Shown: positions 37,633 to 50,259, numbered from the stretch's first letter. The stretch is DNA of 64,000 nucleotides from Stenopsyche tienmushanensis (GCA_008973525.1 WACJ01000306.1:1-64000), one strand, 5' to 3'. Numbers and translations are program-made. The notes: generated from the letters alone by a model not told the origin.

Positions 37633-40600
37633 TTATTTTGATTTGTCTGTGGTGGTTTTTTGTTTGCCCTTTCTCGAATCCTTAGTTGCGATTTTGACTT
37701 TGGTCTGGGGTAAAAGCGTAGCAACCAATTTGCCCTTGTTATTTTTACTTTCTTCAGACGCCTTTTTCACCCTTTCCTGGAAAAAAGCGGATGAAAAATA
37801 TCAAGTATAATCAATTTATGAGAATAAAAATGATATAAAAACGAATCTCGCAACGATAACGACGCTAAGCTTAAATCGCTTCAGACGAACTATCTTAAGC
37901 GCACTGATTGAAGTAAGTCAGTCTTGTATGATGTAATTTTATCGTCTTCAAGAGATTATGCTGATATATGCAAATATGCTCACCGCATAATAAGCGCAGT
38001 TAACGACATCCATGGTTTTCCGCTCGATCGTCTTCAAGTATAACATAACGTTGTGTATATTAATCTCAGTTGTTCCGAGCAATTGAAGAATCGGAGCAGC
38101 ACAGCAGTTCATCATCCTTTCATCAAAAAATAAATGTGATAAATATTTAAGTAATATAATGCAGATGGTATTTTTCGACTTACGTGAAGAGCTCCTGAAT
38201 GCCGGCCAAGGAGCTGGACAACCTTCGTTGAGCTTCGACTTTGGCTTTTTCGGCAGCTTCCGTCTTGGCTTTCTGTTCCTTCAAATTTTCTTTGAGTCCA
38301 TCCAAGGACTCCTGCTCACGTGTTTCACGCTCTGCTTTCTGAGCACGCATATCCTCTGAAAATAGATCAATCGTGAAACTAACTCCCGTATCGCATGTTC
38401 AGCACATTTTTGCCATTAGCCGTGTGGGGTTCCTGGAAGCATACACTTTACACATTCAATTAAAACTTGAAATCTGGTGCAACTCCGACGGAAGAGTTTC
38501 GTCACTTAAATGCATCCATTATAAACGGTCCATTAGTAGCCAGTCTCTTCGCTTAATAACTCCCAAATTACTTTACAACTTGCAACTATCTATGTATGAG
38601 AGTCAATGAAAATTAATTACTATACCTATCATTTTAATTATTAGGCATCCATGTATTTCCTCATCAAAGAAGAAAAGAAGTAGTGAAATCCGATATGAGA
38701 TTAAACGATGAAATTGCTGATCTTATCATTTTAAAGGTTTGATGAAATGCCAACTACGGTTTACAAATAATAATATTGAATTTCTACTACATAAATTTAA
38801 TTTCAGTTTTTGCCAATAATTATTTAAAAACAATTATGCATTTCATTTGTAGACACTAAATTTTATCGAATCGTCTAACTATTAGAAGTACCCGACAAAA
38901 ATTTCGTTTTTTTAAATAAGAACTCAGCTTAAAAAATATTTATATATTGCCATATCTATTATTAATTATAACTTTTTTCCATTTTATAAACAAAAATGAA
39001 CCTTCTTGACATTTAGATTCAGTTTCGGTGTTAGCAGTATTTCTTGGTCTTTATAAAGCACATTGTATTTTGCGACATTGATTCAAATATTAGGTGAAGC
39101 GGAAAGAAATGTCATTTTTTTTGTTATTTGGAGAAAAAAAATATTTTACGAATGTTCTAATGACTTGAAAAGATGATAGTATGAAGGTGCAGTGTCATGA
39201 GAATATGGTGGATGTTGCAGCACTTCCAAATCCAGCTCCCTTATTTTGTTCTGCGTAATCCTTGCTGCAGTGTGGTCTTGCATTATCATGCTGTTATATT
39301 CTTATTTGGTTGTTAACTAGCACTGATCGCTTTTTGAGCATTTCCGCTTTTAACCTTTCTAATTGTACACAATATAGCTCTTTTTTAGTTTTAATAATTC
39401 GTAGTGAATTACGCCAAAAAAATCCCACCAAATACAAAGGAGGACCTTTTTCAAAGATAATGACGGTCGAGGGGAAGAAACAGGTACATGATTTGAAGAA
39501 AGCCACTGTTTTTTCCTTCTCAGACTGTTGTAGAGGACCCACTTCTCATACTCAGTAACGATCCTTTTTAAAAATGGATCGGTTTCATACCTAAACAATA
39601 GCGATGAACAAATGGTTATCCGTTGTTCCAAGACTGTTGATGACAACTCGTGCGGTACCCAAATTCCCTATCTATTCCAAGTCTTTTCAAATGGTCTTTT
39701 ACTGTCAACCAGGGACAGCCGATGTCTAGCGATAATTCCTTTATTGTTTTTCGAGGATCAGATTCTACCAGAGAATTTAATGCGTCATCATCAATTATTG
39801 GAGATCGTCTTGATTTTGGATTATTTTTCAAATCTCTATCGCTTTTGAATTTTTTGAACCATCTATGGCATTTTTGAATATTCAATATGTAGCCATATGT
39901 ATCACAGATTTTCTAGGTAGCTTCTTTTGCTTTTAATCATTTATCGAATAAGAACAGTAAACAAGATCGCAAATGGGTCTCATCAATTTTTGGCTTGAAC
40001 ATTTTCACTATGGCTAAGAAAATATAAAAATATTTGAAAAAGTAAGACAAATAACAGAGCTTCAAAATGACATCAAACTTGACGTATTCACTCGAGAGTA
40101 ACCTGAGGCAAATTGACAGCAAAGACGCAACCAAAAAAATGACATTTCTTTCCGCTTTATTTAATATATAACCCATTTTTCATCCCCTGTCCCAATTTTG
40201 GCAATGCGACACTCTGTTCATAAATCTTGACTATTATTTTTAAATATTATTGTACATGTATTAATAGATCAGCAACCGAAAAATAATTGACCATTTAAAA
40301 GACGATATAAAAACGATATTTTCACCCGGTATTCCCAGTGTTAACGTATGGACCGCAAAAGTCTCATATTGAATGAACAAAGAACCTATTTTTACCTATA
40401 TTAACCCTCAAGTCTGCTACGTTGTTTGCTAATGCCTCCAACTCATGATTAACTTCATTAACATAATTAAATAAAGCATAGTTTTCCTCGTCTTGCTTCG
40501 TGAATTTTGCCGTAAGACGGTCAAGATCGGTCTCTTCGGAGAATTCCTGCGATCATAATATAATTCATATTACATTAACAACTTCAAAATTTGTAGATCC

Positions 40601-42459
40601 GGAAGACGATAAAAATATTTCGCCAATACCTGAATCTCCCGGAGGATTTCTTTGTGTCTTTCTTGCACAGCTGCTTCTCTATCGCGCTGCGCCCTCTTTC
40701 GAGCGGCTTCTTTTGCTTCCAACTCTGCAAGTACTCTAACTGAACCCTTGACGGCCAGGAATTGTTGCAGCTTTGAATCGTGATCCAATTGTCTTTGCAG
40801 TTCACTCATTTCCTATGCGGGGAGCAAGAATTAGAAGAAGGGCGTGCAAAACTGTTACACTCGAAACGTTCACACTCACATGAGTGTGCTCCACTTGATC
40901 ATACTGGGCTCTTTCCCTAATAGTCTGCAATTTATGGCACCATTCCTCTCTTTGGTCATAAAGCATCGTGGATTGCTCCACAAGTTCCATCATTAAACTT
41001 TTACCGTTTGCAAGAGTACTGAGGGTTTTGGCCCATACTATATTAAATTGTGCTCTGAAATCAAACATAAATTTATAATTGGAATTGTCGATAAAATGTA
41101 TATCCAAGCAAAGTTAATCGAATTACCTTTCCTGCAGCAGGTGATCGATTTCTTGCCTCATTTTGAAGTTGCTCGTATTGACAGAATTGAATTTTTTTGC
41201 AGCTACTTCCAAACGATTCTCTAATTGGGCAACTCTTTGCTGATTATGTGCCACCTTTTCCATAGCCTGAAGGAATAAAATTAATTCACACCGACTGAAA
41301 ATCGCAAATCGGCTTGATTATATTTCACAATACTTCTTTTTCTGTTGTTTGCTGAGACTTCAAGCTGAAAATTTCTCGATCGACTTGCTTCAATAGATAA
41401 TCCAATTCGCCGATCTGAAATTTTTCGACCGATATTTCTCTATTTAGCTGCTCCTGTTCTTGTAGCAAGTCGGACATTTCGCTGCTGATGTGTAAATCTT
41501 TCTTCAAATTTGATGCTGATTTTGAAACCTGATTTTTTATAAAAATATTCATTTCAACAACAAATATTAACCCACAACTGACGAAAATTTTTAGCGTGCA
41601 TATAGATCAATAGACGTATCAAAAATCTAAATTTTGCAATAAAATAATATGTTTTTAATAATGACAGTGGTATTGTGATTTTGATGATATCCAAATTTCA
41701 TCAAAAACCTTTCAAGATAATGTTCCCATTCCCCCATTTTATGACATTCATTAGACTAGATGGTCTTGAACAATTTCGTTAAGTGATAAACTAACCTAAT
41801 TGTCATGTTGATGGACATTGAACAACCTTATTGGAACAAATTTCTAGCCTCAAAATATTTAAGCCTCAATCATTTCATAAATACATCGATATGTAGTTAA
41901 GGATCGATCATCTCAATCAAGATTTAATCAGATTTCTTAAATCTGATATGGGCTCACGGCATTTTAAGAAGACGATGGTTGCGTTTCCATTGTGGATTTT
42001 CATGTATATCAATTGGTTCAATAAATTTGATTTTCAAGCTCTCTATTCTCTGTATGCGTGCTAATTTATTTGTAATTAACATGCGCGCGCATCTTAATTA
42101 CAAAGAAAGCAGCACGACTTTCGAATCAAATGCTATTGTTCATGAATTAAATAAATATATTATTTCATGTTTATATGTAAAAAATACCTTTAGATCGAGA
42201 GCAATTTGTTCATATTCCTTAACGAGGGAATCCAGAAGCTGATGTTGTTTGCTAATTTTTGGTTTTGCAGCACTGCACATATTATTTCGCTCCATTTCCA
42301 TGATGCGATACTGAAAGTTGAATATAATTTTTATATAAAATCAATTCGGAAGAATATTATGATGTTAATTAATTGACTTACTTGACGTTGAAGTCTTGCC
42401 AATTCATCTTCAGCGATTTTGTCCAAATCCGTTTCTTCTCCTGTATTATTGACCGCCAT
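37633..42459 (-). CDS. Outer dynein arm docking complex protein, ODAD1 (CCDC114)/CCDC63 family
   Basis: A predicted 497-residue coiled-coil protein. Family members (Chlamydomonas DC2, human ODAD1/CCDC114 and CCDC63) help dock outer dynein arms on axonemal doublets. Ten exons with consistent phases: 42382-42459, 42188-42310, 41334-41528, 41127-41266, 40880-41054, 40630-40812, 40396-40546, 38184-38355, 37984-38116, 37633-37776. Family hallmarks are an N-terminal EDELARLQRQ joined to YRIMEMERN, the QDEENYALFNYVNEVNHELE block followed by LRVNI, and a C-terminal APILQLLGTTEINIHNVMLY block. The tail is Lys/Thr-rich. At exon 7 an upstream GT (at 40405) would break the frame; the donor at 40395 restores it. 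The intron after exon 7 (2 kb) contains a whole mariner. I cannot decide between the ODAD1 and CCDC63 branches. Confidence 0.88.
39090..40164 (-). mobile_element. Mariner element in an ODAD1-like intron
   Basis: About 1075 bp flanked by TA on both sides (39088-39089, 40165-40166). The terminal inverted repeats share AAGCGGAAAGAAATGTCATT. The outermost bases differ slightly: TTAGGTG on the left, TTAAATA on the right. It has the same orientation as its host gene and contains a decayed transposase gene. Confidence 0.88.
39146..40002 (-). pseudogene. Mariner transposase pseudogene
   Basis: Starts MFKPKIDETHLRSC at 40002, with stop codons soon after. It continues with KCHRWFKKFKSDRDL, the HTH region ending WLTVKDHLKRLGI, and FLKRIVTEYEKWVLYNSL. 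In that block the first catalytic Asp of the usual TGDEKW is Tyr. Then follow IWWDFFGVIHYELL (second Asp region intact) and VLQHPPYSHDTAPSYYHLF, where the family usually has SPDLAPSDYHLF. The frame shifts several times, and the C-terminus stops early after SLEHS. At about 285 codons against the usual 345, it is both frameshifted and catalytically broken. Confidence 0.85.
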
Positions 42460-43740
42460 GATTATTTTTATGCTTGAGCAATAACCTTAACAATTAATAT
42501 ACACAATGATAATATCGTGCAATCAAAATGAATGGTGTTTGGAGATTAAAGCAACCCTCTGAGGGTTATAAACAAATAATCGTTTCCATAGAAGCATGTG
42601 GATTTGCTTGATCGATTTTCTGCACAATATGATGCAAACATTTTTAATTTGTCTTAATTATATTTTATTTAAATTTGGGGTGGAATGAAAATATTTTTCC
42701 GCATTTCCACAATTCAATTTGTCATGTTTCTCCAAAAAATTTTTTTCCCTTAGCGACACCCTAAAAGAAAATGACTCTTCGATCCCTTATATATGTACCG
42801 TACACGTATGGAGTTGTTCTGGTTGTTGAAACGTTCTTGTCTTTTGCCATCTTTTCACCATCACTTTATGGACACAGGTGTATTTTATTTCACTCTCACA
42901 GCACAACAACCATTTACATCCATACAAAGTGTTTCCTTAAGGCTTCCTTCCACAATGATGAATGTGTGTCCAATACTCAATTTGTTTTAATTTGTTCAAT
43001 AAAATACACTATAAATGAATATACAAATGTAATGTATAACTTTATTAGATATTAATTTTCATGACCATAAATGAATTTATTGTATTTACATATACGCATG
43101 CGCCAATATATTTCGCCATAGCTGTTTTAATGGTAAAGTATTCCACATAAATTCATAATTATCAGTCATATGCTCAATTCAAATAATATGTTTAGGCATT
43201 TAAAATAAATATTATATTCCATAAAAAGATCATTTTTGGTTTTAAATTTTGAAAATTTCCCTTTATAAAAATAGTATATACTATCTGCAGATGTAAGTCC
43301 AGCTTTATGTCGACAAACAAAAGGTCGCTGAAAACTTGGAGATATTATTACCGTCAATGTTATTGTAACTGGCCGTGGCACTTTCCACTTTTATTATCTC
43401 CAACGTGTCCGAAACTGTGTCTTTTTTTTGTGATATACGACTTCAAAGGATACTTTTAACAGAGCACTTTCCATTGCTTCGATATTTATACGCCATATTA
43501 AAAAAATATTATTTTCCGTCTATTTTATTCTTCTATTTCACATGAAAAATATGTTTTAAATTACTAAAAATGGATATTACTTCATTAAGCTTGAAATTAA
43601 AGCTCATTTAAATTTATAAAATTTAATAATGCTCGATTATAATCGATAGGGGGGATTTTCTTTTTGAACGATAAATATTTTAAAATAATTTTCCATAACC
43701 AACTAAGAAACATTTTGTAAAAAGCAAAAAGACCAAAAAT
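42460..43740. other. 5' flank of the ODAD1-like gene, no other gene
   Basis: This holds the promoter and 5' UTR of the minus-strand gene close to 42460. The rest is AT-rich with no convincing frame. Confidence 0.4.
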
Positions 43741-44571
43741 ATTTTTATTTTATTAAAGCGTATAGGGCAGAGTCCCCAAGCGCCCCCGAGTATCGAACAG
43801 AAAGACTCGTCTTAGATAACTTCCTTATTTAAACACAAAAGAAAGATCTGGCCACGGGAAGGACGTCTTCCCGCAGCCAAGGCTAACCGACGACTCGCTC
43901 AGAAGCTTTAAATGCAATTGAAAATAATATAAATTTTAATAACTCACGTTTATGTCGAATAAAGAGTGCTTATTATGATATTGCTCTTCTGCATAGAATC
44001 TTATTATGCAATATTTGGATTGGATCAGCTAATGAAAACTGTACACCGAACAGTCAGACATACTCACATTCCAGGTAGGACTAGCGCCTCTTCAATAACC
44101 ATTAACAGAAATGGTGGTATATCCAAGCCAGCTGTCTTCGATTTTCTTTTTGCACGCTTCTCACGATCAAGAAAATTAACTGAATATTTTCTTTTTCGAC
44201 AGGGTTAAAAATATTTACGTATTATTGACGTTGTCAAAAGCACAAAATAACAAATTAAATTCAATAAGAATCATTATTTAACACGAGAGTGAGAGATCTA
44301 GCTGCGGGAAGGACGTCCTCCCGCAGCCAAGGCTAATCGACGACTCCTCGACTCCCGCCTCCTGCGCGTCACCACTCAATCAGCAACAAGGCATGCACAA
44401 GTAGCGATCGTATTGCAGGTGACATGTCCCGCAGCGCCAGAGAAGATGGCGCTGTTAAAATAACACATTGCAACCAAAGAGAGACAGAAGATGTCCCTGT
44501 TAATTTGGCGAATTAAATCTGTTCAGATTAACAGCGCCATTGCATGGGGAAGATAATTCGTCCACGCTACA
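43740..44571 (-). repeat. LTR-like repeat, two overlapping partial copies
   Basis: On the minus strand it begins TGTAGCGTGGACGAATTATC at 44571 and runs to about 44290, ending with a palindromic CTGCGGGA-GGACGTCC-TCCCGCAG. A second partial copy of that palindrome end lies at 43850-43895 in the same orientation, followed by GC-rich sequence to 43760. Between them (43915-44275) is unrelated AT-rich sequence. It matches 21346-21560 and 16614-16840. Confidence 0.55.
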
Positions 44572-46330
44572 GAGCATATCCAAAACGACGTCGGCGGTAG
44601 ACATTCTTCTCTATGTAAATATAAACCACGATATTATTAAAATTAATATCAAAAATATTGATCGTTGTCTTCAATTTCACTTATTGAGATTTGAAAAGCC
44701 TAAAGAAGCATTTCTTGGGTCTTAACTATAGTCTAATCTATTATTTATTATATGTATTATTGATTCAAAAATTAGCATTATTTTCTAAATGGCTTGTATA
44801 TTTTTAGTTATTTTACATAGACAACAACAGTATATCAAAGGCATAAAGGAGAGTGATTTATTTTCGGCGTTCAGATATTAGTTTCTCTTTATGGTCCTCG
44901 GGATTTTTTTCCATAGGAAAAAACGTTAATGCCTCGGAAACTTTTCATGCGTCGAGGGGTTTTTATTACCATTTCTTCTATTCAATGAAAATGATAAATA
45001 AGATATATACAAATGTCGGATGCTGGACAGAACTAAATGTTGTTTACTTATCGAAAACATGTATTGCCATAAACAAGCTAGAAAAAAACACTCATATTTT
45101 TTGCTTCCCCTCCGCGCACTAGAACCACCCCTCAGTGAATGAAAATAGATTATCGTGAAAAATTATTTTTAATAATAAAATTCGATTATTCGCGGACGTA
45201 TTGAATGCGTGAAACGCGATGCGACAATATTTATTTCGATGAATTAGACTTTTTGAACTCTTTTATATCGCCAAAGAAATGTAATACATTTGTAGGGCAC
45301 AATTTTAGATAGCAGGCCTCAAAGCACTTTTTTCCTAGTCCCACGTAGTTTTACATTGACCCTTGTCAAGCGATATGTAAGATCCAATAAAATGGAACGT
45401 CTTCTAAATCTGTGGTGCGTAACATTATTCCACACGACGATGGCCATTTCGACGTTTCCTGGCAAAAAGTTATATTCGAGGTGTTATTCCATTTGACCCG
45501 AAATCATGACCTTTCTGCTCTCTGATATAACTTTTAATTTGTTACTCAAGCGTAAACATTTATACACATACCGACATACAATCATAGTTAAATAATTATA
45601 TATTTGATATAACGAACTGTGATCTAAAATTCAAACCCTTTGTGTGCTTAAAAATATACGTCAAAATCTTAATACGATGCCAAATGTTAAAACTTTAACG
45701 ACGTATTTTAAAACTTTTTAATTGAACTACATCAAAGTGCTTTTCAATGTTCAACTTCATCTTAAAACTTGAATATTTTTCTCATAATTTGATTCAAATC
45801 CAAGTGCTTTGGAATAGTTGAGAATCGCAGACCATTTATAAAAGCATGTTCATTGCTCGTTATAAAATTAAGGCCATAAGGGATGACCTCAACCCTTATC
45901 TTCAAGATTTATGCCAACAAATATAATATTATTAATTATAATAATCTATCATATTACAGCTGCAAAAAGTTCAATTTTTCATAATTGTCTTATTGTAATT
46001 CCATCTAAATTACCAAATCTTAATATAGTAAGTTAGATCTTCTACTCGATAAATAAAAATTTGAGCTCAAGTCTAGGTTGTTGAAAAAAAAAATGCCATA
46101 TCAAGATATTTGGAAAATCTGGAGTATTAATATTCTCAATCGATCGTCTTGATTCAGATTTGAAAACACAAATACTGCGACGATTAATTAATAGATCCTA
46201 TTCAATTAGTTCTATCCGATTTTAATCACATTCGGAATTCATTAGGTAATTACCACATGGAAAACTATTTCCTTTCTCTATAGAAGATCTTATGACCACT
46301 TTGATATGGTTTTCATAACGTATTCATTAA
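44572..46330. other. Intergenic, no supported gene
   Basis: AT-rich DNA with some mixed-composition patches (44850-45130, 45170-45500). No frame was recognised. Confidence 0.4.
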
Positions 46331-46334
46331 AGCC

Positions 46335-46460
46335 TTTTCTGTGCGGTAGACGCGTTCCACGGAAAATCGCACAAAAAGAAGATGCGTTCCATGGATTTTA
46401 AAAACCGCATAACTTTGAAACACCTATATAAAATATATCCAAAATCGCATAAAAAATACC
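46335..46460 (-). repeat. GTGCG repeat family, short copy C
   Basis: TTTTCTGTGCGGTAGACGCG, then GGAAAATCGCACAAAAAG, then AACCGCATAACTTTGAAACA and AAAATCGCATAAAAAA. These are the same four blocks, in the same order, as at 47605-47760 and the reverse of 52870-53040. Only this end of the element is present. Confidence 0.7.
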
Positions 46461-46940
46461 TGTATGTTTGAATGCAAGATAAACGAAATTTCCAACTACA
46501 GAATAAAAATTAAATCATTACATATACAAATTATGCCATCCAAATGACATAATCAACTATCCATATTCAAGAAATTAAATAAAAATGAAAGAGTATTAGT
46601 CATTGACTTAAAATAAAGTAAAGTAAAGTAAAATATATTTTTCAGAGTTGCTATAGTTGGTCCATAAATTTAGTTCAGATGCATTGCAAAGCATTCTAAA
46701 AATCTATATACCCTTTAATACCGTCTAGTATGTTTTGCAATTTTTCAGTTCAGCGTTCTTGTTAAAAATCGATACATATTTGTCCCCGTTTTGCAAAGTG
46801 TATCTTCAAAGAATATTTCCTTTATCGGAGAGAATTGCCGATGTAGCAAGCTGCTTCAGTTGTAAGGAACAAATGGCTTTGGATCTTCAATACCGATATC
46901 TGTGTGGATAGACAAACACGGCGCACATAATTATATCCTA

Positions 46941-47257
46941 CTAATATTTGCCTTTTAGCGACTCGTCCCATATCGTTAGGTTTAATGGCAAAATCCGTTT
47001 CAGCCGGCCATGAACATATACAGGGTCTTTCCTATTATAAGGGCTTATAGAATTCAGATTTAGCGAAAAGGTGGCCTTTCTCGACATGTCTTTGTAAACA
47101 GGCCCCTGAAAAGGTTTCGTCTCACGCAGTACCATTTCAAAATGTGATATGATAATAAGGTCGTTTCCTTCATAAGCACGTCCTTTTAATAAAGGATCTA
47201 GGATGAAAATTTTCAACTCTGAGTCTACGTGTGGAAGCATACGTAATCCGTACTAAA
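46941..47257 (-). CDS. Unrecognised coding exon candidate
   Basis: An open frame of about 100 codons on the minus strand with protein-like composition. It starts YGLRMLPHVDSELKIF, contains SHFEMVLRETKPFQGPVYKD and ISPYNRKDPVYVHGRLKRIL, and ends WDESLKGKY before a TAG stop. Upstream the frame is closed by a TAG that is itself part of a good splice acceptor (ACAGTTTAG, about 47252-47260). It may therefore be the last exon of a split gene; alternatively it starts at the ATG at 47240 as a 99-residue protein. No partner exon was found. I do not recognise the family. The mix of Pro, aromatic and basic residues is unlike the chance frames nearby. No signal peptide or membrane segment is seen. Confidence 0.4.
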
Positions 47258-47600
47258 CTGTTACATGCGCATGTCGATAACGAGATGAAATAAAAACAAA
47301 TTAATTATAATTGAGGCTCAATTATATGCTATGTGCATGAAGACTATGAATCCGTCATTGTCGAAAGAGAGTTGGATGGCGCTCACGTGTCTGGGAGCGT
47401 CTGATCACTAGTTTATCTGTTCAGCTGTAAGCCAATGTTTCACAAAAGAATTTTCAGTGATATTTTTTTTCTTTATCAATAATACAAGCATAAAAAAGAA
47501 GAAATCTATAAGTGAGTTTCGAAATTATCAATATTTTTAAATAATTGTTGTAAATCTAGTCATTAATGGGCAATCCTAAACAGCTTTATTCGCCTCACGA
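47258..47600. other. Short gap, nothing identified
   Basis: Would contain upstream exons of the candidate at 46941-47257 if that is a real gene, but none could be defended. Confidence 0.3.
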
Positions 47601-47601
47601 C

Positions 47602-48135
47602 ACTTAAACTTTTTTTGTGCGGTAGATGTATTACGCAGAAAATCGCACAAAAAAAGTTATAACTTATTTAGAAAAAGTGAAGATGCGTTCCATGGATTTT
47701 AAAAACCGCATAACTTTGAAACATCTATATAAAATATATCCAAAATCGCATAAAAAAGTTAATAAAAAAAAGCAGGAAAACAATAAGGCAATTAAAAAAT
47801 AGGTTTTTGGTAACATTTAAAGGACGTCTTGCATCATTGATACAATTTTAAGAATGCCTGACATCGCTCGCAAAATCGCTCTCTTCTTCGGAAGAAATAG
47901 TATACCTAGTGTCAATGTCATCATTGTTCTGTGTAGATTTTCTCTTACCAAAAAATATAATTCATAATTAATAAAGATGTCACTATATTCTATAACTAAA
48001 AAAAATCTAAATGACGACTGTTTAAATTTTTTTTAAATATCTCGATATGTACTTTTTATGAAACGCTTTAAAAAAAAACCGTATAACTTCGAAATCTCAC
48101 AAAAAAAGTCGCACAAAAAGGTTTGAGTGTATTCA
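47602..48135 (-). repeat. GTGCG repeat family, complete-looking copy D
   Basis: The left end is TTAAACTTTTTTTGTGCGGTAG and the right end, inverted, is CTCAAACCTTTTTGTGCGAC. This gives a terminal inverted repeat of about 16 bp around AAACCTTTTTTGTGCG and a length near 530 bp. Internal blocks are AACCGCATAACTTTGAAACA, AAAATCGCATAAAAAAGTTA and CTTCTTCGGAAGAA, which recur inverted in 52189-53036. No coding frame is present. Confidence 0.7.
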
Positions 48136-49721
48136 CTTTAATTTGTCCAGGAAATCAGAGCATAACTGGATCGAGACGATCGAAATATTGATACTTCCAA
48201 TCTCCCAAATATTTTTGATATGATGAAATTTTTGTTATGGTGAAATCAAAGAATTCAGGATCTATCCCACTCTACCAATGCTTTTTTGGAAAATAAGCTT
48301 CCATAAGACAATTTCTCATTGTTTTTTATATTTGGTTATGCTATGATATAATTATTTAAATAGGAATTTTAAGTAGTAAAGGATCTATCGTTATGTTTTA
48401 AATTATATTTTAGTTGTTTTTATAAATCTATTCAGTCATAGGTAGCCCTGCGCGACTCTATTAATTGTTTCAGTACCTTTTCAAATCCAGGATATTCGAC
48501 TAAACCTGGATCGAGACTATCAATCGTGGATATAATACTTCCGACCTCCCAACTGAATTTAATTTATACTATAAAATTATTTGATACATTTTTGATCATG
48601 AAATAAATTAAATTGGATCACTTTATTTGTAGTCCGTCACAAAGCATTTTATTTTAACATTTTATCCGAAGAGATAAAAATAAAGAAAATCGACAGACAT
48701 TTACTTTCTAGGGTGCTGAGTTTTCATATCGAAAAACTAATTAATGGCTACATTTTTTAACCTTAAAGAACTAACTCCGAAGAAGGCGAATGTCACCCTC
48801 TAGCCTATTTGCCTCGGGAAAGGTTTTTCCATTTTAGTAAATGGAATATATGTGCCGACGGAACTGAAACCGCACCCTTGGGGTACCTAAGCTCGCACAT
48901 TATTTTCCACACAAGTTCTATTTAATCTTGTGAAACCACATGCAAATAGCTTGCAAGTCTCTTCTCCTCGTGTGTGCTTTCATTTCAGATTTTCCGCCAA
49001 AGTAGAAAAAGAAAATAAATTGCCCTCTGACGCTTTCAGCGCAGTTTTTCATCAGGCAATTCGGATTTCATTTGGAAGATCGTATGCTGATTTTTAAATG
49101 CCTCGGGTCCTTCCTTTTATGAATGCCTCTTTTTCTGCGGATAAATTCATAAAAATATTCACCGTTTTATTTTGCACCCCGACGAACTCGACTCTCGTAT
49201 TGATGAAATGAAATCTTAATTTTGAACAAATTTAAGTTAACCTACTTTATCCGAAGTTTCTTCAAGAAACTTCAACATCTACCCTTTATAAACCAAACAA
49301 TAATTTATCCAACACACATAATCAACAACGTCAAATAGAACTAATACTCATTAGTTCATGCGAGCGTTGTTACAATTTACTATTTGGAGAATATTCTATG
49401 TAATATAATATTAATCTGTAATAGAACATCATACAATACTCGGTAAATAGTTACAAATGTATCATCCAAAGCTAATAGTCAAATTTCCATAAACAATAAA
49501 ACATCGATGAACATCAAAGACTTACATAGGCAGTACGTACGAATAAAAGACGATTGCAAATTTCTTAAATCATCCCTTTAATATAAATTTATTTATTTTT
49601 ATTGTTACATGGGTTTATATTCCATCTTACTTCTCACATTGTAGCACAAGTACGAAGATCCCCGTATTGGAAACTCGCTCGGTGCAGGTCAGGATAGACT
49701 GCATGGTGCTTTGGACTATTA
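48136..49721. other. Intergenic, no supported gene
   Basis: AT-rich to 48700. The 48780-49200 part is less AT-rich and matches nothing else in the window. It has no coding frame. It could be unique host sequence. Confidence 0.4.
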
Positions 49722-49725
49722 TTAA

Positions 49726-50259
49726 CTCTTTGCGGTCCTATGTCGAGTCTGGCTCGACATTTTGTTTCTACATTTTTTCCCCATTCAGATTTAAAATCAT
49801 ATGCTTTTGTTTTGCGTATCGTGTTTAGGACAGTATTTGGAAAGGAATTTTGGTTTTTATGATCCTTTATAGTGTTTCGCCTACCTGCTAGAGCAAAGGA
49901 AAGGGGCTGTTGCCTGGATAAAATCCTAAAACACAGGCAATGATTCTTAACGCGCGCTTTCGTGAATATTTCCGATTATACTTACGATATTTTTACGTAA
50001 TCATATAATATTTATAATATTTTTGTCCGAAATTAACGAATATTTAAAATAAAATTTTAAAAAACATGGTCTCAATTTAGGCCAATGTTTTGAGAGATAC
50101 CATACATTATCTAATTATAAACTATAAAATATAATGCCTCTGTAAAATATACAACTTTGGTAAAAAAAATAGTGTTTTATTAAATAATAACTTAAAATTA
50201 AAAAAAAAAAAAAACATTTTATTTTAAAAATGTCTAAAATATTTAGGGACCGCAAAGGA
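49726..50259 (+). mobile_element. 534-bp TTAA-flanked MITE, piggyBac-like
   Basis: TTAA lies on both sides (49722-49725, 50260-50263). The terminal inverted repeat is CTCTTTGCGGTCC on the left and, inverted, TCCTTTGCGGTCC on the right. A hairpin TGTCGAG-TCTGG-CTCGACA lies just inside the left end. No transposase remains. Sharp ends and an intact target duplication suggest a comparatively young insertion. Confidence 0.8.

Noticed and set aside
40400..40406. Alternative donor GTTAAT for exon 7 of the ODAD1-like gene
   Set aside because: It leaves the frame in the wrong phase for exon 8; the donor ten bases on (GTAAAA) restores it and adds the family-typical VNI.
40500..40739. 79-codon plus-strand frame
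   Set aside because: Antisense to exons 6 and 7 of the ODAD1-like gene; the minus-strand frame continues across splice sites and this one does not.
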